The position numbers and the translations under genes were made by a program. The notes under the pieces were generated by a model. That model was not told where the DNA came from. It did not search any database and saw nothing but the letters and a program-made list of their open reading frames with translations. Source: Karalla daura (Eukaryota; Chordata; Actinopteri; Chaetodontiformes; Leiognathidae). From it: a stretch of 64,000 nucleotides of DNA. Position 1 is the stretch's first letter; the number at the start of each line of letters is the position of its first letter. This document shows positions 38,743-49,856 of this stretch, one piece after another. The stretch lies in assembly GCA_029224185.1 (NCBI GenBank), contig CM055198.1, positions 25,261,963 to 25,325,962 on the forward strand, in the 5' to 3' direction.

Positions 38743-39782
38743 CCGTATTTTCTGCACTATAAGGCGCACATAAAAGGCTTCATTTTTTTTAAAAAGCTGA
38801 CCATGCGCCTTATAATACGGTGCGCCTTATATATGGATCAATATTGAGACGTAACAGGTCTCGCAATTACGGTAAGCAGCCGCCGCTGATTTTTCCCCGT
38901 AGAAGAAGGAGTGCGCGGTTTATTCCGGGATATATAAACCGGTGTTTCATTTCCATTTGTGTTTGTGTAAAGACCCTGAAATGGCTAGACGTTGGAGTCA
39001 ACAGAGCATTCAAAGCTCGACTGCGAACTGCGTGGGAGCAGTGGATGACCGAAGGCGAACACACATACACACAAACATATGCCACTCTCTGCCAGTGGAT
39101 GGTGAACGCCTGGACTGATATGTCACTCACCACTGTGGTCCGAGCTCTCAGGAAGGCAGGAATTGTCAATGAACTGCCAGACAACAACAGCGACACTGAG
39201 TCGATTAATGACGTGTTGGATGCCGCAGTAGCCCAGCTGTTCAATACGGACACGGAAGAAGAAGATTTCGAGGGATTCTAGATGAGGAACTGAGCTCGAA
39301 GTGTTCCTTTTTTACAGCTCACAGTTTTTATGCTATTGCTTTATTATTGTTCTTGTTGTTGCTTTGCACTCACATGAGTGTCACTATATTGTGATTACAC
39401 TAAAGTTTAATTTACCTTAACAGTATCAGACTGTTTTTTACCTGTTTACTGAATAGAGGAAAAGTTCAATGTTATTCCTTGCTGTTGTTAAAAGATGTTG
39501 AAGATGTGTAACGAGTATACGCATGCTTTACCTCAGAGAAAATAATAAAACAGCTGTTTATTCATTTTGTGAGTGAATGAAGTTGTCAGAAAGCTGATTT
39601 GAAATCTATTAATAAAGTTTGACTGACCTTTAAACCATCTAATGGATGCATAACGTAACCCCAGCCTCTGCTGTAGCGCCTTATAATGTGATGCGCCTTA
39701 TATATGGAAAAAGTCGTAAAGTACGTCATTCATTGAAGGTGTGCCTTGTAATGCGGTGCGCCGTATAGTGTGGAAAATACGG
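38743..39782 (+). mobile_element. Pogo/Tigger-like deletion derivative, 1.04 kb
   Basis: Terminal inverted repeats at 38743-38769 and 39756-39782 match at 24 of 27 positions. The left end is flanked by TA, the right by TG, consistent with a mutated TA target duplication. The inside keeps only the end of a DDE transposase: within 38820-39281, LKWLDVGVNRAFKARLRTAW, EQWMTEGEH, CQWMVNAWTDMSLTTVVRAL and RKAGIVNEL match the C-terminal part of pogo-type proteins (LQPLDV-type motif), ending EEDFEGF. The DNA-binding and catalytic parts are deleted. Subterminal GCGCCTTATA motifs repeat at both ends. Confidence 0.75.
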
Positions 39783-42700
39783 TGCATTGTATTTGCAATA
39801 CACACTCATGTGCTCCGCCATTTTGTTTTGTAGTTTCTAATGTGCCTGAGTCAGAAGGGAGGAGGAGAGAGAAAAATGCCCTCCCCTTGAAGTTTCCTCC
39901 TGGTTTTTGACGATGTTGCTTGTCAGAAGGTCTTGTATTAGGATCTGCTGCCTCCTTGTTGATAGCAGCCCCCCCGAGGGTGTGTGGAGGCGGGGCTCAG
40001 AGGGTCTGTTCCAGGGCCCCCATGGGGTCTGCAGGTTGAGTTTCAGGCCATTCGCTGTGTTTTTGCGACAGTGGTGAGCCCGCAGAGGTGGGAAATGGTG
40101 AATGTTTAAAGCCCCGCCCTTCAAAAAGTCTGGCTGCGATGAGGACCAAACCAACACATATCTGCTAGTCCAGCCCCCCCCCCCACCAAAATTTCAGATT
40201 CTCAGCACCTTTAGAAAGAGATCCTATACTATCCTATGGCCTCCAGGATCTGATGGTCTAGTTGGCTATAGCTTATAGAACACCTGATCTGTGAATACAG
40301 CCTTTAAATGTTATTTTTTTAATGTCTCCTCAACACTTTGAGCTTAGAGGCTAAAATGTTACTATGTTCATCCGGAGGTCAAGAGCATCAAGCATGCCCA
40401 GTTTCCGGGCGATGGGGTGGTGTCATGGTTACGCGTCCATCATGATGGTTTCCTTAAGGCTGATGTCCGTGCACGGGTTGATTATTTGGGCTTTTTTTAT
40501 CAACATTTTTCTATATGAATTGCTTATAAACTTTCACCCTAGGCTTTTGTGATTTTTCTAAGTCATACTGCAGATCATGTAAATAATTTTGGTCTGCAGT
40601 AACCAGCATTGAGCGCACCGGTCACGTGACCAGGGCACTGTGACAAACAATTCTTAGGAAATACTACGAAATTTGGAGGTCTACGCATTTTTACGTATTT
40701 TTTGTACGAAAGCTGAGTGAGAACAGGTTGAATAAGTGGCTAATAAGAGAGCAATACACAGATTCACTCAGCGGGACTCACACAAGAAGACTCGCTGGTC
40801 TTTACCTGAGTCGGTCTTCACCTGAGGAGGCCTGAAACTTCCCCTGAGCTACAGCGCTAAATTAGCAGGAGTGCAAAAGAGCAGCAGAGGAGTGTTTGTG
40901 GGGGAGGTCTAACCCACCCACCACCATCTAGATTGGGCTATTAATAGGTTTCGATAGCTCTGAAACTAGATAACAAGGGAGATATTAGTGACAGTGCTCG
41001 AGAAGTAGGAAACTTAGGAGAGGATAGAGAGAAACACAGAGAGAAGTCCACAACAACAACCACGAGGGAAATAGATTATCGTACTCACAGCTACTGCCTC
41101 ACGCTGCACTTGTAGCTTGTCCAGACTCAACCAGACTGAAATGAGAAGATAGGTGGTCGGATCAACAAGGCAAAGACCTGGTCATGTGAAAGAGTCAATG
41201 AGAACATGGAAGAAAACTTCCAGTCACCATGAAGAGATTCTGCCAAACTATTCAACGTCTGCAGAGGGAAACGAAACTCTTTGTCCACATTGTTTACAGG
41301 ATGGATTGGGCCTGCTGAGCTCTGCTGAGGCAGTAGTCAGTTGGTGTGTGTGTGTGTGTGTGTGATCGTCTATATGAAACCTACCTGTGAACGTCTGTTA
41401 TTGTGACCAGGCGATACTCCTCCCTACCGCTTGCTGCATGGCGCTGTGCTGGTTCATGCATGGTTCATCTTAACCCCATTCACACAGCCCCACTGAGTGT
41501 TCTGTGTCCGCGTGCCACGTAAAAGTTTCATAAAGGTCTGGGCAAAAGGGGACGCTTTGTCCCCCCCAGCAGCTCTTTCGATGGTTAAGGTTGCCGACCC
41601 CTGCCTGAGACATCTCCCAAGAAAAACCCTGACGGAAAAACAGGGAGAAACCTCCTCAGCCAGGACTGACAGGACAGAAACAAGACAGCACACAGAGGTC
41701 GATGGTTTGATGGTTAACAATTTAAATTTTAGTCTTGAACCAAATGAGTTCACAGTAGCAACAGTAAGTAGATGGCCATAGTGAGGGGCAGAAAGAGGAG
41801 AGAGATGGAGGATAAATGAAGAGAGACAAGGGAACTGAAAAGGAAGAGAGGGCGAGACAGAAGAGACAGAAGAGAGACGGAAAGCAGGGCAAGGCAGACA
41901 GGAGGGGGGACAGAGAGGTGAGTAAGAAGAGAGGGAACGTAAAGTGACATTTGAACTGCTACAAGCACTGATTATATGGGGGGTATTTAAACCATAGTTA
42001 TGTTAGGTTTCCTTTCTGTTTCAAAGAGTGAAAGTATTGATGTGGTTATGTGAATGTGTGACAGCTAACCCTCTGAATGCATTATAGTGCAGGAAGGTTT
42101 AAAGGAGACCGGTAAGGAGGTGAATTTAAAGCCAAGACAAGGGTGCAAAGTAAATAAGTATCAAAAAAGAGAGAATTAGATAAAAAGCATGTGGTGGAAA
42201 TGTTCATTAGATGTGTTTTCTTTTATCTGATCTTTGTGTTATGTCCTCTTCCTGTGTAAATATGTATCAGCTTCAGTGATTAAAGTGTGGGAACTGTGTG
42301 GGGCTCCTTCCTAGGATCCTTCACACCTCCTATATCTGTCCTTTATCTTTATCAAAGGGTCCTGCTCTCTCAGGAACCCAGTTGTAAAACCTTTCTCGGT
42401 TCCTGAATGTCTGTTTTACTGTAACCAAATGTCCTGCCATTTGTTCAACCCAGAGATCAAAGAAACAAAGGACAGGAATATAAAAGTTGGCTGAGACCTC
42501 ATGTTCAGGGAGACACACTTTGTCTGTACACTTTGCTGTCAGGTTGTGCTGTTTCCTTCTCTGCAGAGAATAAACGCTAAGGCCTTGTTCCAGTCTTGTA
42601 TTTTTGACTCTCCACAGACAAATTAAGGATATCTGTTTTTTTTTACACAACAAGCAAAAAGCCAAATATTGTGAATGTTTTATATGTGTTTATTAAAGTG

Positions 42701-42840
42701 TAATTTACATTATTTAAAAGCTGTCTACTTTCATTATTGTGCACTTTACAAAGCTAAAACCTAACAATAATAAATTATGAAGAACCTAGGGTAGTCAACC
42801 CCTATCTACTGCTATAAAGATTAGCAAAGGGACGCTACAA
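39783..42840. other. Transposon-rich intergenic region
   Basis: No gene recognised. A hAT-type terminus (GGTTGCCGACCCCTG, 41589-41603, inverted CAGGGGTCGGCAACC) marks the end of a dead element. Region 42440-42600 has ATATAAAAG and, about 95 bases on, GAGAATAAACGC, which could be a solo LTR, but I found no clear TG...CA ends or target duplication. GA-rich sequence lies at 41780-41930. Confidence 0.35.
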
Positions 42841-44364
42841 GTTTACTGAGGGTTTTCTGGTCAGCGTTCAGAGCACATAGTGGTGAAGCCCAGCACTGGG
42901 TAAAGTTGCTGAGCAGTCACTCTGTTCAGTCTCTACTCTGTGTTTGACGCTGTTCAGACCTCATCCTACTCCAAGGACATTGCAGCTGCACTCAGGCCTG
43001 TGAAGTCACATAAAACCCAGCTGTCCTCCTGACTCCGCCTCAGACGCAGCACCAGTGTGGACGTTTGAGGCTTCATGTGTACACAGCACCGCACAGCACA
43101 CGTCTGCAGACCTCATGGATTTTGGTCAGTTTCAGGCCATACAAGATGGGGGTGAAGAGTGGCTGACACGTCAGAAAGTACACTGATAATAAAATGCCCA
43201 ATATATTGGGCATGTTGGTCATGTCGAACCTGCTCTGCAGGACCTGAAAGAAACAGCCAAAGGAGAAGTTGAGCAGCGAGGCCAGGTGAGGTGAGCAGGT
43301 GCTCACTGCTTTCTGTCGTGTTTGCTTTGAGCCCAAGAAACAGACCTGCAGAATCTTTATGTATGAGAACACGATGGAAATGAGAGGGATGATGACCGCA
43401 ATGACGCTGTAAACTAGTCCATAGATGTTGTGCAGGCTGGTGTCAGAGCAGGACAGCTTGACCAGACCATAGTTCCCACAGTACACTTTGTTGATGACAT
43501 TCCCACACAGACGTAATGACATTGTTAGAGACGTCGACACAAAGATCACAAAAAATGGGAACAACCAGGCCACAGCGATGAGGGCGGCGATCCTGCCCTG
43601 AGTCATGCGTGTGTGGTACTGCAGCGGGCAGCAGATGGCCAGGTACCTGTCGTAGGACATGGCGGCCAGGATCAGGAACTCAGTGGCACCGTAGGTGTAG
43701 ATGCAGAAGATCTGCAGGAAGCAGAGCGGAGCAGCCACGGTGTGCAGGTCTGAGAGGATCTGCAGCAGCAGCAGAGGGAACAGAGCTGTGCTGCCGTACA
43801 GCTCATTGATGAACAGGCTGCACAGAAACACGTACATGGGCTCATGGAGGCTCCTGTTGATGCAGATCAGCACCACCAGGAACAGGTTGGTGACCACGAT
43901 GAGAACATACAGAGTCAGAACAATCAGGAAGAACAAGTATCTGAGGCGCCCGGTGTCCATGTAGGCGGTGAGGGTGAAGAATGAAACCTGTGTTGAGTTC
44001 ATCATCATTTCAATGCCAATGATAATAACAGTAGCAATAACAAGAGCAGTCACAACAAAGTTACAAAGAGTTCAACAAGACTCCAGAATAATGTACACAC
44101 ATTCTGAGATTTTCATGGAATATTTGATGAAAAAGACCAAAAAGAATCTTGGCGATAATAAGTTAAGTAGGAAACAACTTATGAAAATAAAATTCATTTC
44201 AATGTCAGGTAAAACATACAGCAAAATAAACAAAAGCAATTAGTAAGTAATGAATTTATTAAGTAAACAAGTATTTAATCAAATCTGAAATCTGAAGTCT
44301 CCTAACTAGAACAGCTGCCTGTTTTATATTCCTGGCAAGGCTTTGCCCACAAAAAACTTTCTCT

Positions 44365-44395
<31 letters not shown>

Positions 44396-44621
44396 GGGAA
44401 ACACACACGCACATACAGGACAAAAGCCACTCTAGGTATGGAACAGCTGAGCAGAGAAACACTGAGGTCCGACCCAAACACCTGCTGGACTGGCTCTCAG
44501 AGTCCGTCCTCCCACTGAAACTCTGCGTCTGCTGCTTTTAACTCCTGAGCATCAGGACGCCGTTGCTCTGACTTCACCTCATCCACTTCCTGGTGTCAAG
44601 CTCTGATGAGCAAAATGAGGC
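42841..44621 (+). repeat. Direct duplication, copy 2 (OR-E and flanks)
   Basis: Partner of 32613-34210, with a 184-base extra segment at about 42881-43064. The copy stops at 44621, only about 90 bases before the telomeric-type repeat at 44711. Confidence 0.9.
43073..44008 (-). CDS. Olfactory receptor OR-E
   Basis: Single-exon odorant GPCR of 311 residues, start ATG 44008, duplicate of OR-D. Outside a tract of about 150 bases (43413-43563, coding TM4 through TM5 start) I find only one amino-acid change (MPNILGILL against MPNILSILL). Inside the tract about 14 residues and many synonymous sites differ (PFFVIFVSTSLTMSLRL against PFLMIILLTSLSVSLHL; YCGNYGLVKL against YCANYVVVKL). TM7 again reads TPILYG. 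Confidence 0.94.
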   Translation of the reverse strand: MMMNSTQVSFFTLTAYMDTGRLRYLFFLIVLTLYVLIVVTNLFLVVLICINRSLHEPMYVFLCSLFINELYGSTALFPLLLLQILSDLHTVAAPLCFLQIFCIYTYGATEFLILAAMSYDRYLAICCPLQYHTRMTQGRIAALIAVAWLFPFFVIFVSTSLTMSLRLCGNVINKVYCGNYGLVKLSCSDTSLHNIYGLVYSVIAVIIPLISIVFSYIKILQVCFLGSKQTRQKAVSTCSPHLASLLNFSFGCFFQVLQSRFDMTNMPNILGILLSVYFLTCQPLFTPILYGLKLTKIHEVCRRVLCGAVYT

Positions 44622-44710
44622 ACCAGTTCTGACATGATGAGTGTTGTGCCAGCCTTGCAGAATACTGAGGTTGTGGAATCTGTCCCTGATCTGGGCGGTG
44701 TTGGGCCTAG

Positions 44711-45058
44711 CCCCTAACCCTAACCCTAACCCTAACCCTAACCCTAACCCTAACCCTAACCCTAACCCCTAACCCTAACCCCTAACCCTAACCCTAACCC
44801 TAACCCTAACCCTAACCCTAACCCCTAACCCTAACCCCTAACCCTAAACCTAACCCTAACCCTAACCCTAACCCCTAACCCTAACCCTAACCCTAACCCT
44901 AACCCTAACCCCTAACCCTAACCCTAACCCTAACCCCTAACCCTAACCCTAACCCTAATTACCCCCTATCCTAACCCTAACCCTAACCCTAACCCTAATT
45001 GTCCCTAACCCTAACCTAAACTAAATTAATAACCCTAACCCTATCCTGCTAACCTAAA
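44711..45058 (+). repeat. Interstitial telomeric repeat (CCCTAA)n
   Basis: About 300 bases of CCCTAA units, with CCCCTAA variants, C-rich strand on plus. Units are clean from 44711 to about 44960 and decay to the right (AATTACCCCC, AATTGTCCC, CCTAAACTAAATT) up to about 45058. Confidence 0.95.
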
Positions 45059-45185
45059 ACCTAATTATCTGGACCTCTAAGACTACTCACAAATCTGCTG
45101 ACCTATGTCTAACCTAAATCCTACCCCCCCAAGTTAACTAACCCATGAAACCCTAACTGTGCCTGCTGGACCCACCCCGAGGACA

Positions 45186-45600
45186 TGAGCCAAAGTCAAG
45201 ACCCAAATAGGGCAGCCCAAACTGAGGCAGAATGGAGGCCTGTCTGGAGAGAGAAGGGAAGAGAAGACAGAGCAAAGGAAGACTGGAGAGGGAAACAAGG
45301 AGAGGTGGACAAGGGAGAAACAGAGGAAAAGCAGAAAAGTGAAGAGCAAGGAGAGACAGAGGAAAGGAAAGGGGAGCAGGATGGGAAAAAGGGAAAAATC
45401 AAAAAAATAGCAAAAAGCAAAAATCTAAAAAATTGAAAAATCCTGTCTAAAAAAATCTAAACTACAAAAAAATCCAAAAAAAGAAAAAATTCTAAACTAA
45501 AAACTAGTAAAAGACTACAAAAACCAATAAAAACTACAAAAAGGAGGGGAAACAAAGGGTGAGAGAAAGTTAAGATAAGGAAAAAAGAGGAGGAGCCAAA
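45186..45600 (+). repeat. Purine-rich tract
   Basis: GA-rich from 45236 to 45415, then A-rich with repeated AAAAATC/ACTACAAAAA units to about 45545. The open frame across it (Glu/Lys-rich) reflects composition. Confidence 0.7.
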
Positions 45601-45989
45601 GAGAGTATATAAGGGAGGACAGGACAGAGAGAGCTCAGAATGAAAGGGAAGGGGGAAAGGGTGAATGGGCTGTGTGAGTGTGGGGAGTGCTTGTGCTACT
45701 GGGTGTGTGGGCAGAGGGCAAACTAGCCATGCCGCACACGGCTATATGTGTCAGCTCGCCTGAAGAAGAGCTAATCTGCTCGAAATATTGCGCAAGGCTG
45801 ATCTAACCATATTTTTTGGAACCCCCGCCACCTACGGGTGGCTACTTACCTGGGCCTTGGACAGTGCTGGCCGGGGAGGAAGGGTGTGAGTGCACCTCCT
45901 CTCCCGCAATTTGATTTCAGACACTCTTTCAACAATGTAATTTCAAGGCTGAGCTTCCTTGCTGAGTTTGACTGATTTCCAACAATCCT

Positions 45990-48190
45990 GACTTTTGTTT
46001 TGATCTGGTTTAACTCCTGCTCTACAGACACAAAAGACCCTCAAGACACCTGTGGCAAGGCACCCAGTCAGTCACAGACTACAAGCCAGCCCCTCCACCA
46101 TGTGAGGACAACACTGACTTCCTCAACTCACTTCGCACCTTCTTCAGCCAGTTTGACGAAAACAGCGCAACATACACAAGCCCCGATCAGCCCAGACAAC
46201 TCAGCACTTCAGCTGGACCCAGTGGACATGAGTAGGACCCTACCCAAGGTGAACCCTAGAAAAGCTGCAGGTCCAGAGAACATACCAAGGCATGTGCTCA
46301 GAGACTGTGCAGACTCACTCACCGATGTCCTCACAGACATCTACAACATCTCTCTGAAGCAAGCCACCATACCAGCAAGTTTCAAAGCTGCCACCACTGT
46401 ACCACTGTTCTGTAGAAGTCTCCAGCATCATCACTAAACCACTACAGACCCATAGCACTCACTCCCATCATGATGAAGTGCTTTGAAAGACTAGTTAAGG
46501 CCCACATAACATCCAGCCTCACCACTGCTCTGGACCCATATCAGTTTGCCTACTGCCCCAACCGCTCCACTGATGATGCCATAGCAACAGCTGTGCTCCT
46601 CAGCCCGGCTCATCTGGAAAACAAGAACAAGTCACGCACGGATCGACTTCAGCTCCACGTTCAACACAATCACTCCCCAACATCTGGTACGCAAGCTGAG
46701 TGCAATAGGCATCAGCACTTTAATCACTTTTAATCTCTTTTAACTTCCTTCTAGCTGGTCATGTGAGAAAGAAAACCAGTATGTACACAAGACACTTGAC
46801 TGACAGTGTCTCAGCAAACTTTAAGGAAGCTATTCCCTTCTCTCAGTGCTACATCCCCTCTCTGCTATGAAAGCCTGAGTCCCTCCCTCATCGATCACCT
46901 CACTGATAGCTTTATCACCTCCCTTCACGAGACTCTCGACTCGGCTGCACCCCTAACTAAAAAGACTATCTCTAGACCAAGATCCGCCCCCTGGTTTACT
47001 CCAGAGACTCTCCACCTAAAGCAGCTAACACGGAAGTTAGAGAGGAAATGGTGCTTGACTAAAACACCAATATTTTTCAGACCTGGAAAGATGAAAACAT
47101 ACAGGCTGGCTCTGTGTAATGCCAGAGCCAGATACTCCTCCTCTCTGATAGAGGAAAATAAGCAGAACCCCAGGTTTCTGTTCAGCACTGTAGCCAGGCT
47201 GACTCAGTCATAACTCCACTGAGCAGTGTGTTCCCACACATCTCAGCAGTGGAGACTTGATGATTTTCTTCAATAACCAAATGATGAAGATCAGACAAGC
47301 TATTAAGAACCACCTAGCATCTACTGCAGTTAATCTACCCCCTGTTGCTGCTATTCAGGATACAGCTGGGGATACAGACAGGTCACTGTCTTCATTTGAC
47401 CCCATTGACCTGCATCAGCTGACCACTATCATCTCCTCCTCTAAATCATCGACCTGCCTCCTCGACCACATTAACACTGAGCTGTTAAAGGAAGTGCTGC
47501 CTTTAATCACCACTTCTTTACTGGACCTCATCAACCTGTCAAACAACAGGTAACAACAGGTTACGTTCGTCTTAAGTTCAAAGTTGCAATAATCAAACAC
47601 CTCCTTAAGAAACACATCTGCACTCACCACCTTCTACAGGGGTGCCATGGAGAGCATCCTGACCCGCAGCTTCTCTGTCCGGCATGGCAGCTGTCTAGCT
47701 GTAGACAAGAAGGCACTACAGAGGGTGGTGAGGACTGCAGAGAAGGTCATCAGATCACCCCTACCAGCCACAGAGGACCTGTTCACTTCACACTGTTCCA
47801 AGAGAGCCATGAACATCATCAAAGACCCCCCCGGGACACCAACTGTTCTCCCTACTAGCATCAGGGAAGCGCTAATGCGGTGCCGCTCACGCAGACTGGG
47901 ACCAGCTCCTCTCCACAAGCCCATCGACACTGGAGAAAATGAACGCATGAACATTTCTCGGACCATGTCACTCTTCTCACCTTACAGACAGTATCTACAC
48001 TACTGCACATACCTGTATGTCCATTGATTGTACTTCTGCTGCTGTGAGTGATTTTGTGTGTGTGTGTGTAATTATTGTTAAGGTCTATGTCAATATGTTT
48101 AGTTTAACTGCACTTTGGAGTGTGATCAAATGCAATTTCAATCATCTGTGCTAGTGCTTGTTACATAGATTTTTGACAGTAAGGTACATT
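45990..48190 (+). mobile_element. Non-LTR retrotransposon remnant (family 1), interrupted
   Basis: Reverse transcriptase pieces of a fish non-LTR element: LPKVNPRKAAGPENIPRHVL (46240-46300), DVLTDIYNISLKQATIPASF, MMKCFERLVKAHITSSL (46470), DPYQFAYCPNRSTDDAI (RT core). The C-terminal end follows only at 47640-48020 (MESILTRSFSVRHGSC, ALQRVVRTAEKVI, KRAMNIIKDPP). The middle, with the catalytic YxDD, is missing and replaced by a piece of another family (46728-47616). A 3' tail with GTAAGGTACATTTTGACTTTG ends near 48190. Confidence 0.8.
46728..47616 (+). mobile_element. Internal fragment of an L2-like retrotransposon (family 2) inside family 1
   Basis: Collinear with the minus-strand copy at about 60550-59740, with long identical stretches (for example the frame beginning MMIFFNNQMMKIRQ, identical over about 95 residues). 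It encodes the linker and first RT blocks (PRSAPWFTPE, LLDHINTELLKEVLPLI). It has neither the 5' nor the 3' end of its family, unlike a normal insertion. Confidence 0.8.
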
Positions 48191-49856
48191 TTGACTTTGA
48201 CTTGACTTTGAAATAGGTTTTTTCTTTAGTGAGAGGTTGTTCTCTAAAGTATCGAATGTTTCTTAGATCCAGAAACATTCCTACTGCATTTTCTTAGGAG
48301 CAGTTGAACAAATTCCATGAATGCTGTTGTCCAGTTAGTTCTAAACTGTTAATAGCGTATACGTTTAGTGAAAAATAACAGTGATGTTTCACATACTTTA
48401 TGTCCTCTAATAATCTGCTGAACTAATATCTGTTTCTTTGTTTAAATTCCCATCAGTTTGTTTTTGTAAATTCAATGTGTTCTCTGCTTCAGATGTTCAG
48501 AATTTTGTCTTTTGAGTGATGGCAACGACAGTCAGTCTGCTGAGAACTGATCCTAAGAATAGAATGATCCTGTCTTAATGGTAAATGTATTGTTAACCTG
48601 TGTCAGTCTTTCTAAAACATTATATGTGACTGTAATTCCTTTGATGGTTAGAGAGTTAAAATGCTAGATTTATATTCATTCTTGAAGTTTGCTGGTTTGA
48701 TACTGAACAGGTTTAAAATTTCTATTCTTTTATTGTGTAAAACCACATCGGAGTGAGTGGTCTTCTCTTTGGTTTTGTGAACTCACGTGGCAGTGAGTGT
48801 CCTGTTCAGTTGTTCTAGCTATGCTGTATTTTTCCGTGGCATGCTAAGGAGAGCAGAGTGGAGCACACAGGCAATAGATTCACGTTATTGGGGTTTTTTG
48901 GATGCTTTTGCCTTGGAGAATGTTTATCTGTGAGTATTGTTTGTGAACATTTATCAAGCAATTTTGTGTTTCTGTGAAGAATTTATGTTTTCTGGCAATA
49001 CATCCTCCTAGCCTGTGGCTAGTTCTAAAGTCATGGAAACTAGCTGCTGCTATCCTGTTACCTTGCCTACTGTTGAATGTTAATGAATATGTACTTACAT
49101 TTTGTTTCTTTTTGTATAATCTTTAGTAGTACGGATTGAACAAGACTTCATTAAAAGACAAGAAAAGTCTAATCTTGTGTTATCTGGCTGTCTAGCTTTG
49201 CATAAGTACACACATTGTGGGTTCAGGCCGTGGTCAGGCTGTGATCTACGGGGGGGCATCAGGGACATTCTTCAGAATTACCTCTCACAAAGATGTAGTG
49301 TCGGCGTCAGCCCAGACCATCAGGACCTGCGACAGCGGTCTGGCAGGAACCCCTGGCCTCCCAGCGGTGTCCACGAGCGTTTCAGTCGTATATGTGAGTG
49401 AGTGATTTTTCTGGTGTATGTGTGAGAGCTTCAGTAGTATACGTTAGAACAATTCACATGTGTGTGAGGTAATTCTGAATACTGTCCGTGATAGCCTCTT
49501 GTAGTGATCAGTGCAAGGAGATCAATCCATTTCAGTTTGGTTCAACTTTATTCAAAGTGCCAATTCACAACAAATATCACCAGCAACAAAGATCAGGTGT
49601 GAACCAAACTCATTCCCAAACATGGAAAGCAAGCACATCCAGCAGAGCTGACGGGTGAAGACACGGCTGTGTCAAACCTGCAGGAACAGACTCAGAGTGG
49701 AGGCCGACTGCCTGCCAGTCGTGTTTATTCTCTCCATGCAAAGACCATTTCACACCAACTCCATGAGACATATCTTTGGTGGCTAGAGGTCTGAGCCCAC
49801 ACCACAGCATTTCAGCATCAGTGAAACAGTGAAATCTGTGGAAAGTGTCACATAAA
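48191..49856. other. Region between retrotransposon and OR-F
   Basis: No gene recognised. 48214-48290 resembles 34779-34850. A stretch at 49545-49580 (TTCAACTTTATTCAAAGTGC and following) matches the 3' region style of fish non-LTR elements. The open frames at 49177-49405 are unassigned. Confidence 0.35.

Noticed and set aside
42330..42665. 111-codon minus-strand frame
   Set aside because: No recognisable domain; it lies antisense to a possible LTR.
44711..45058. Chromosome end
   Set aside because: Ordinary gene-bearing sequence continues on both sides, so it is an interstitial telomeric repeat.
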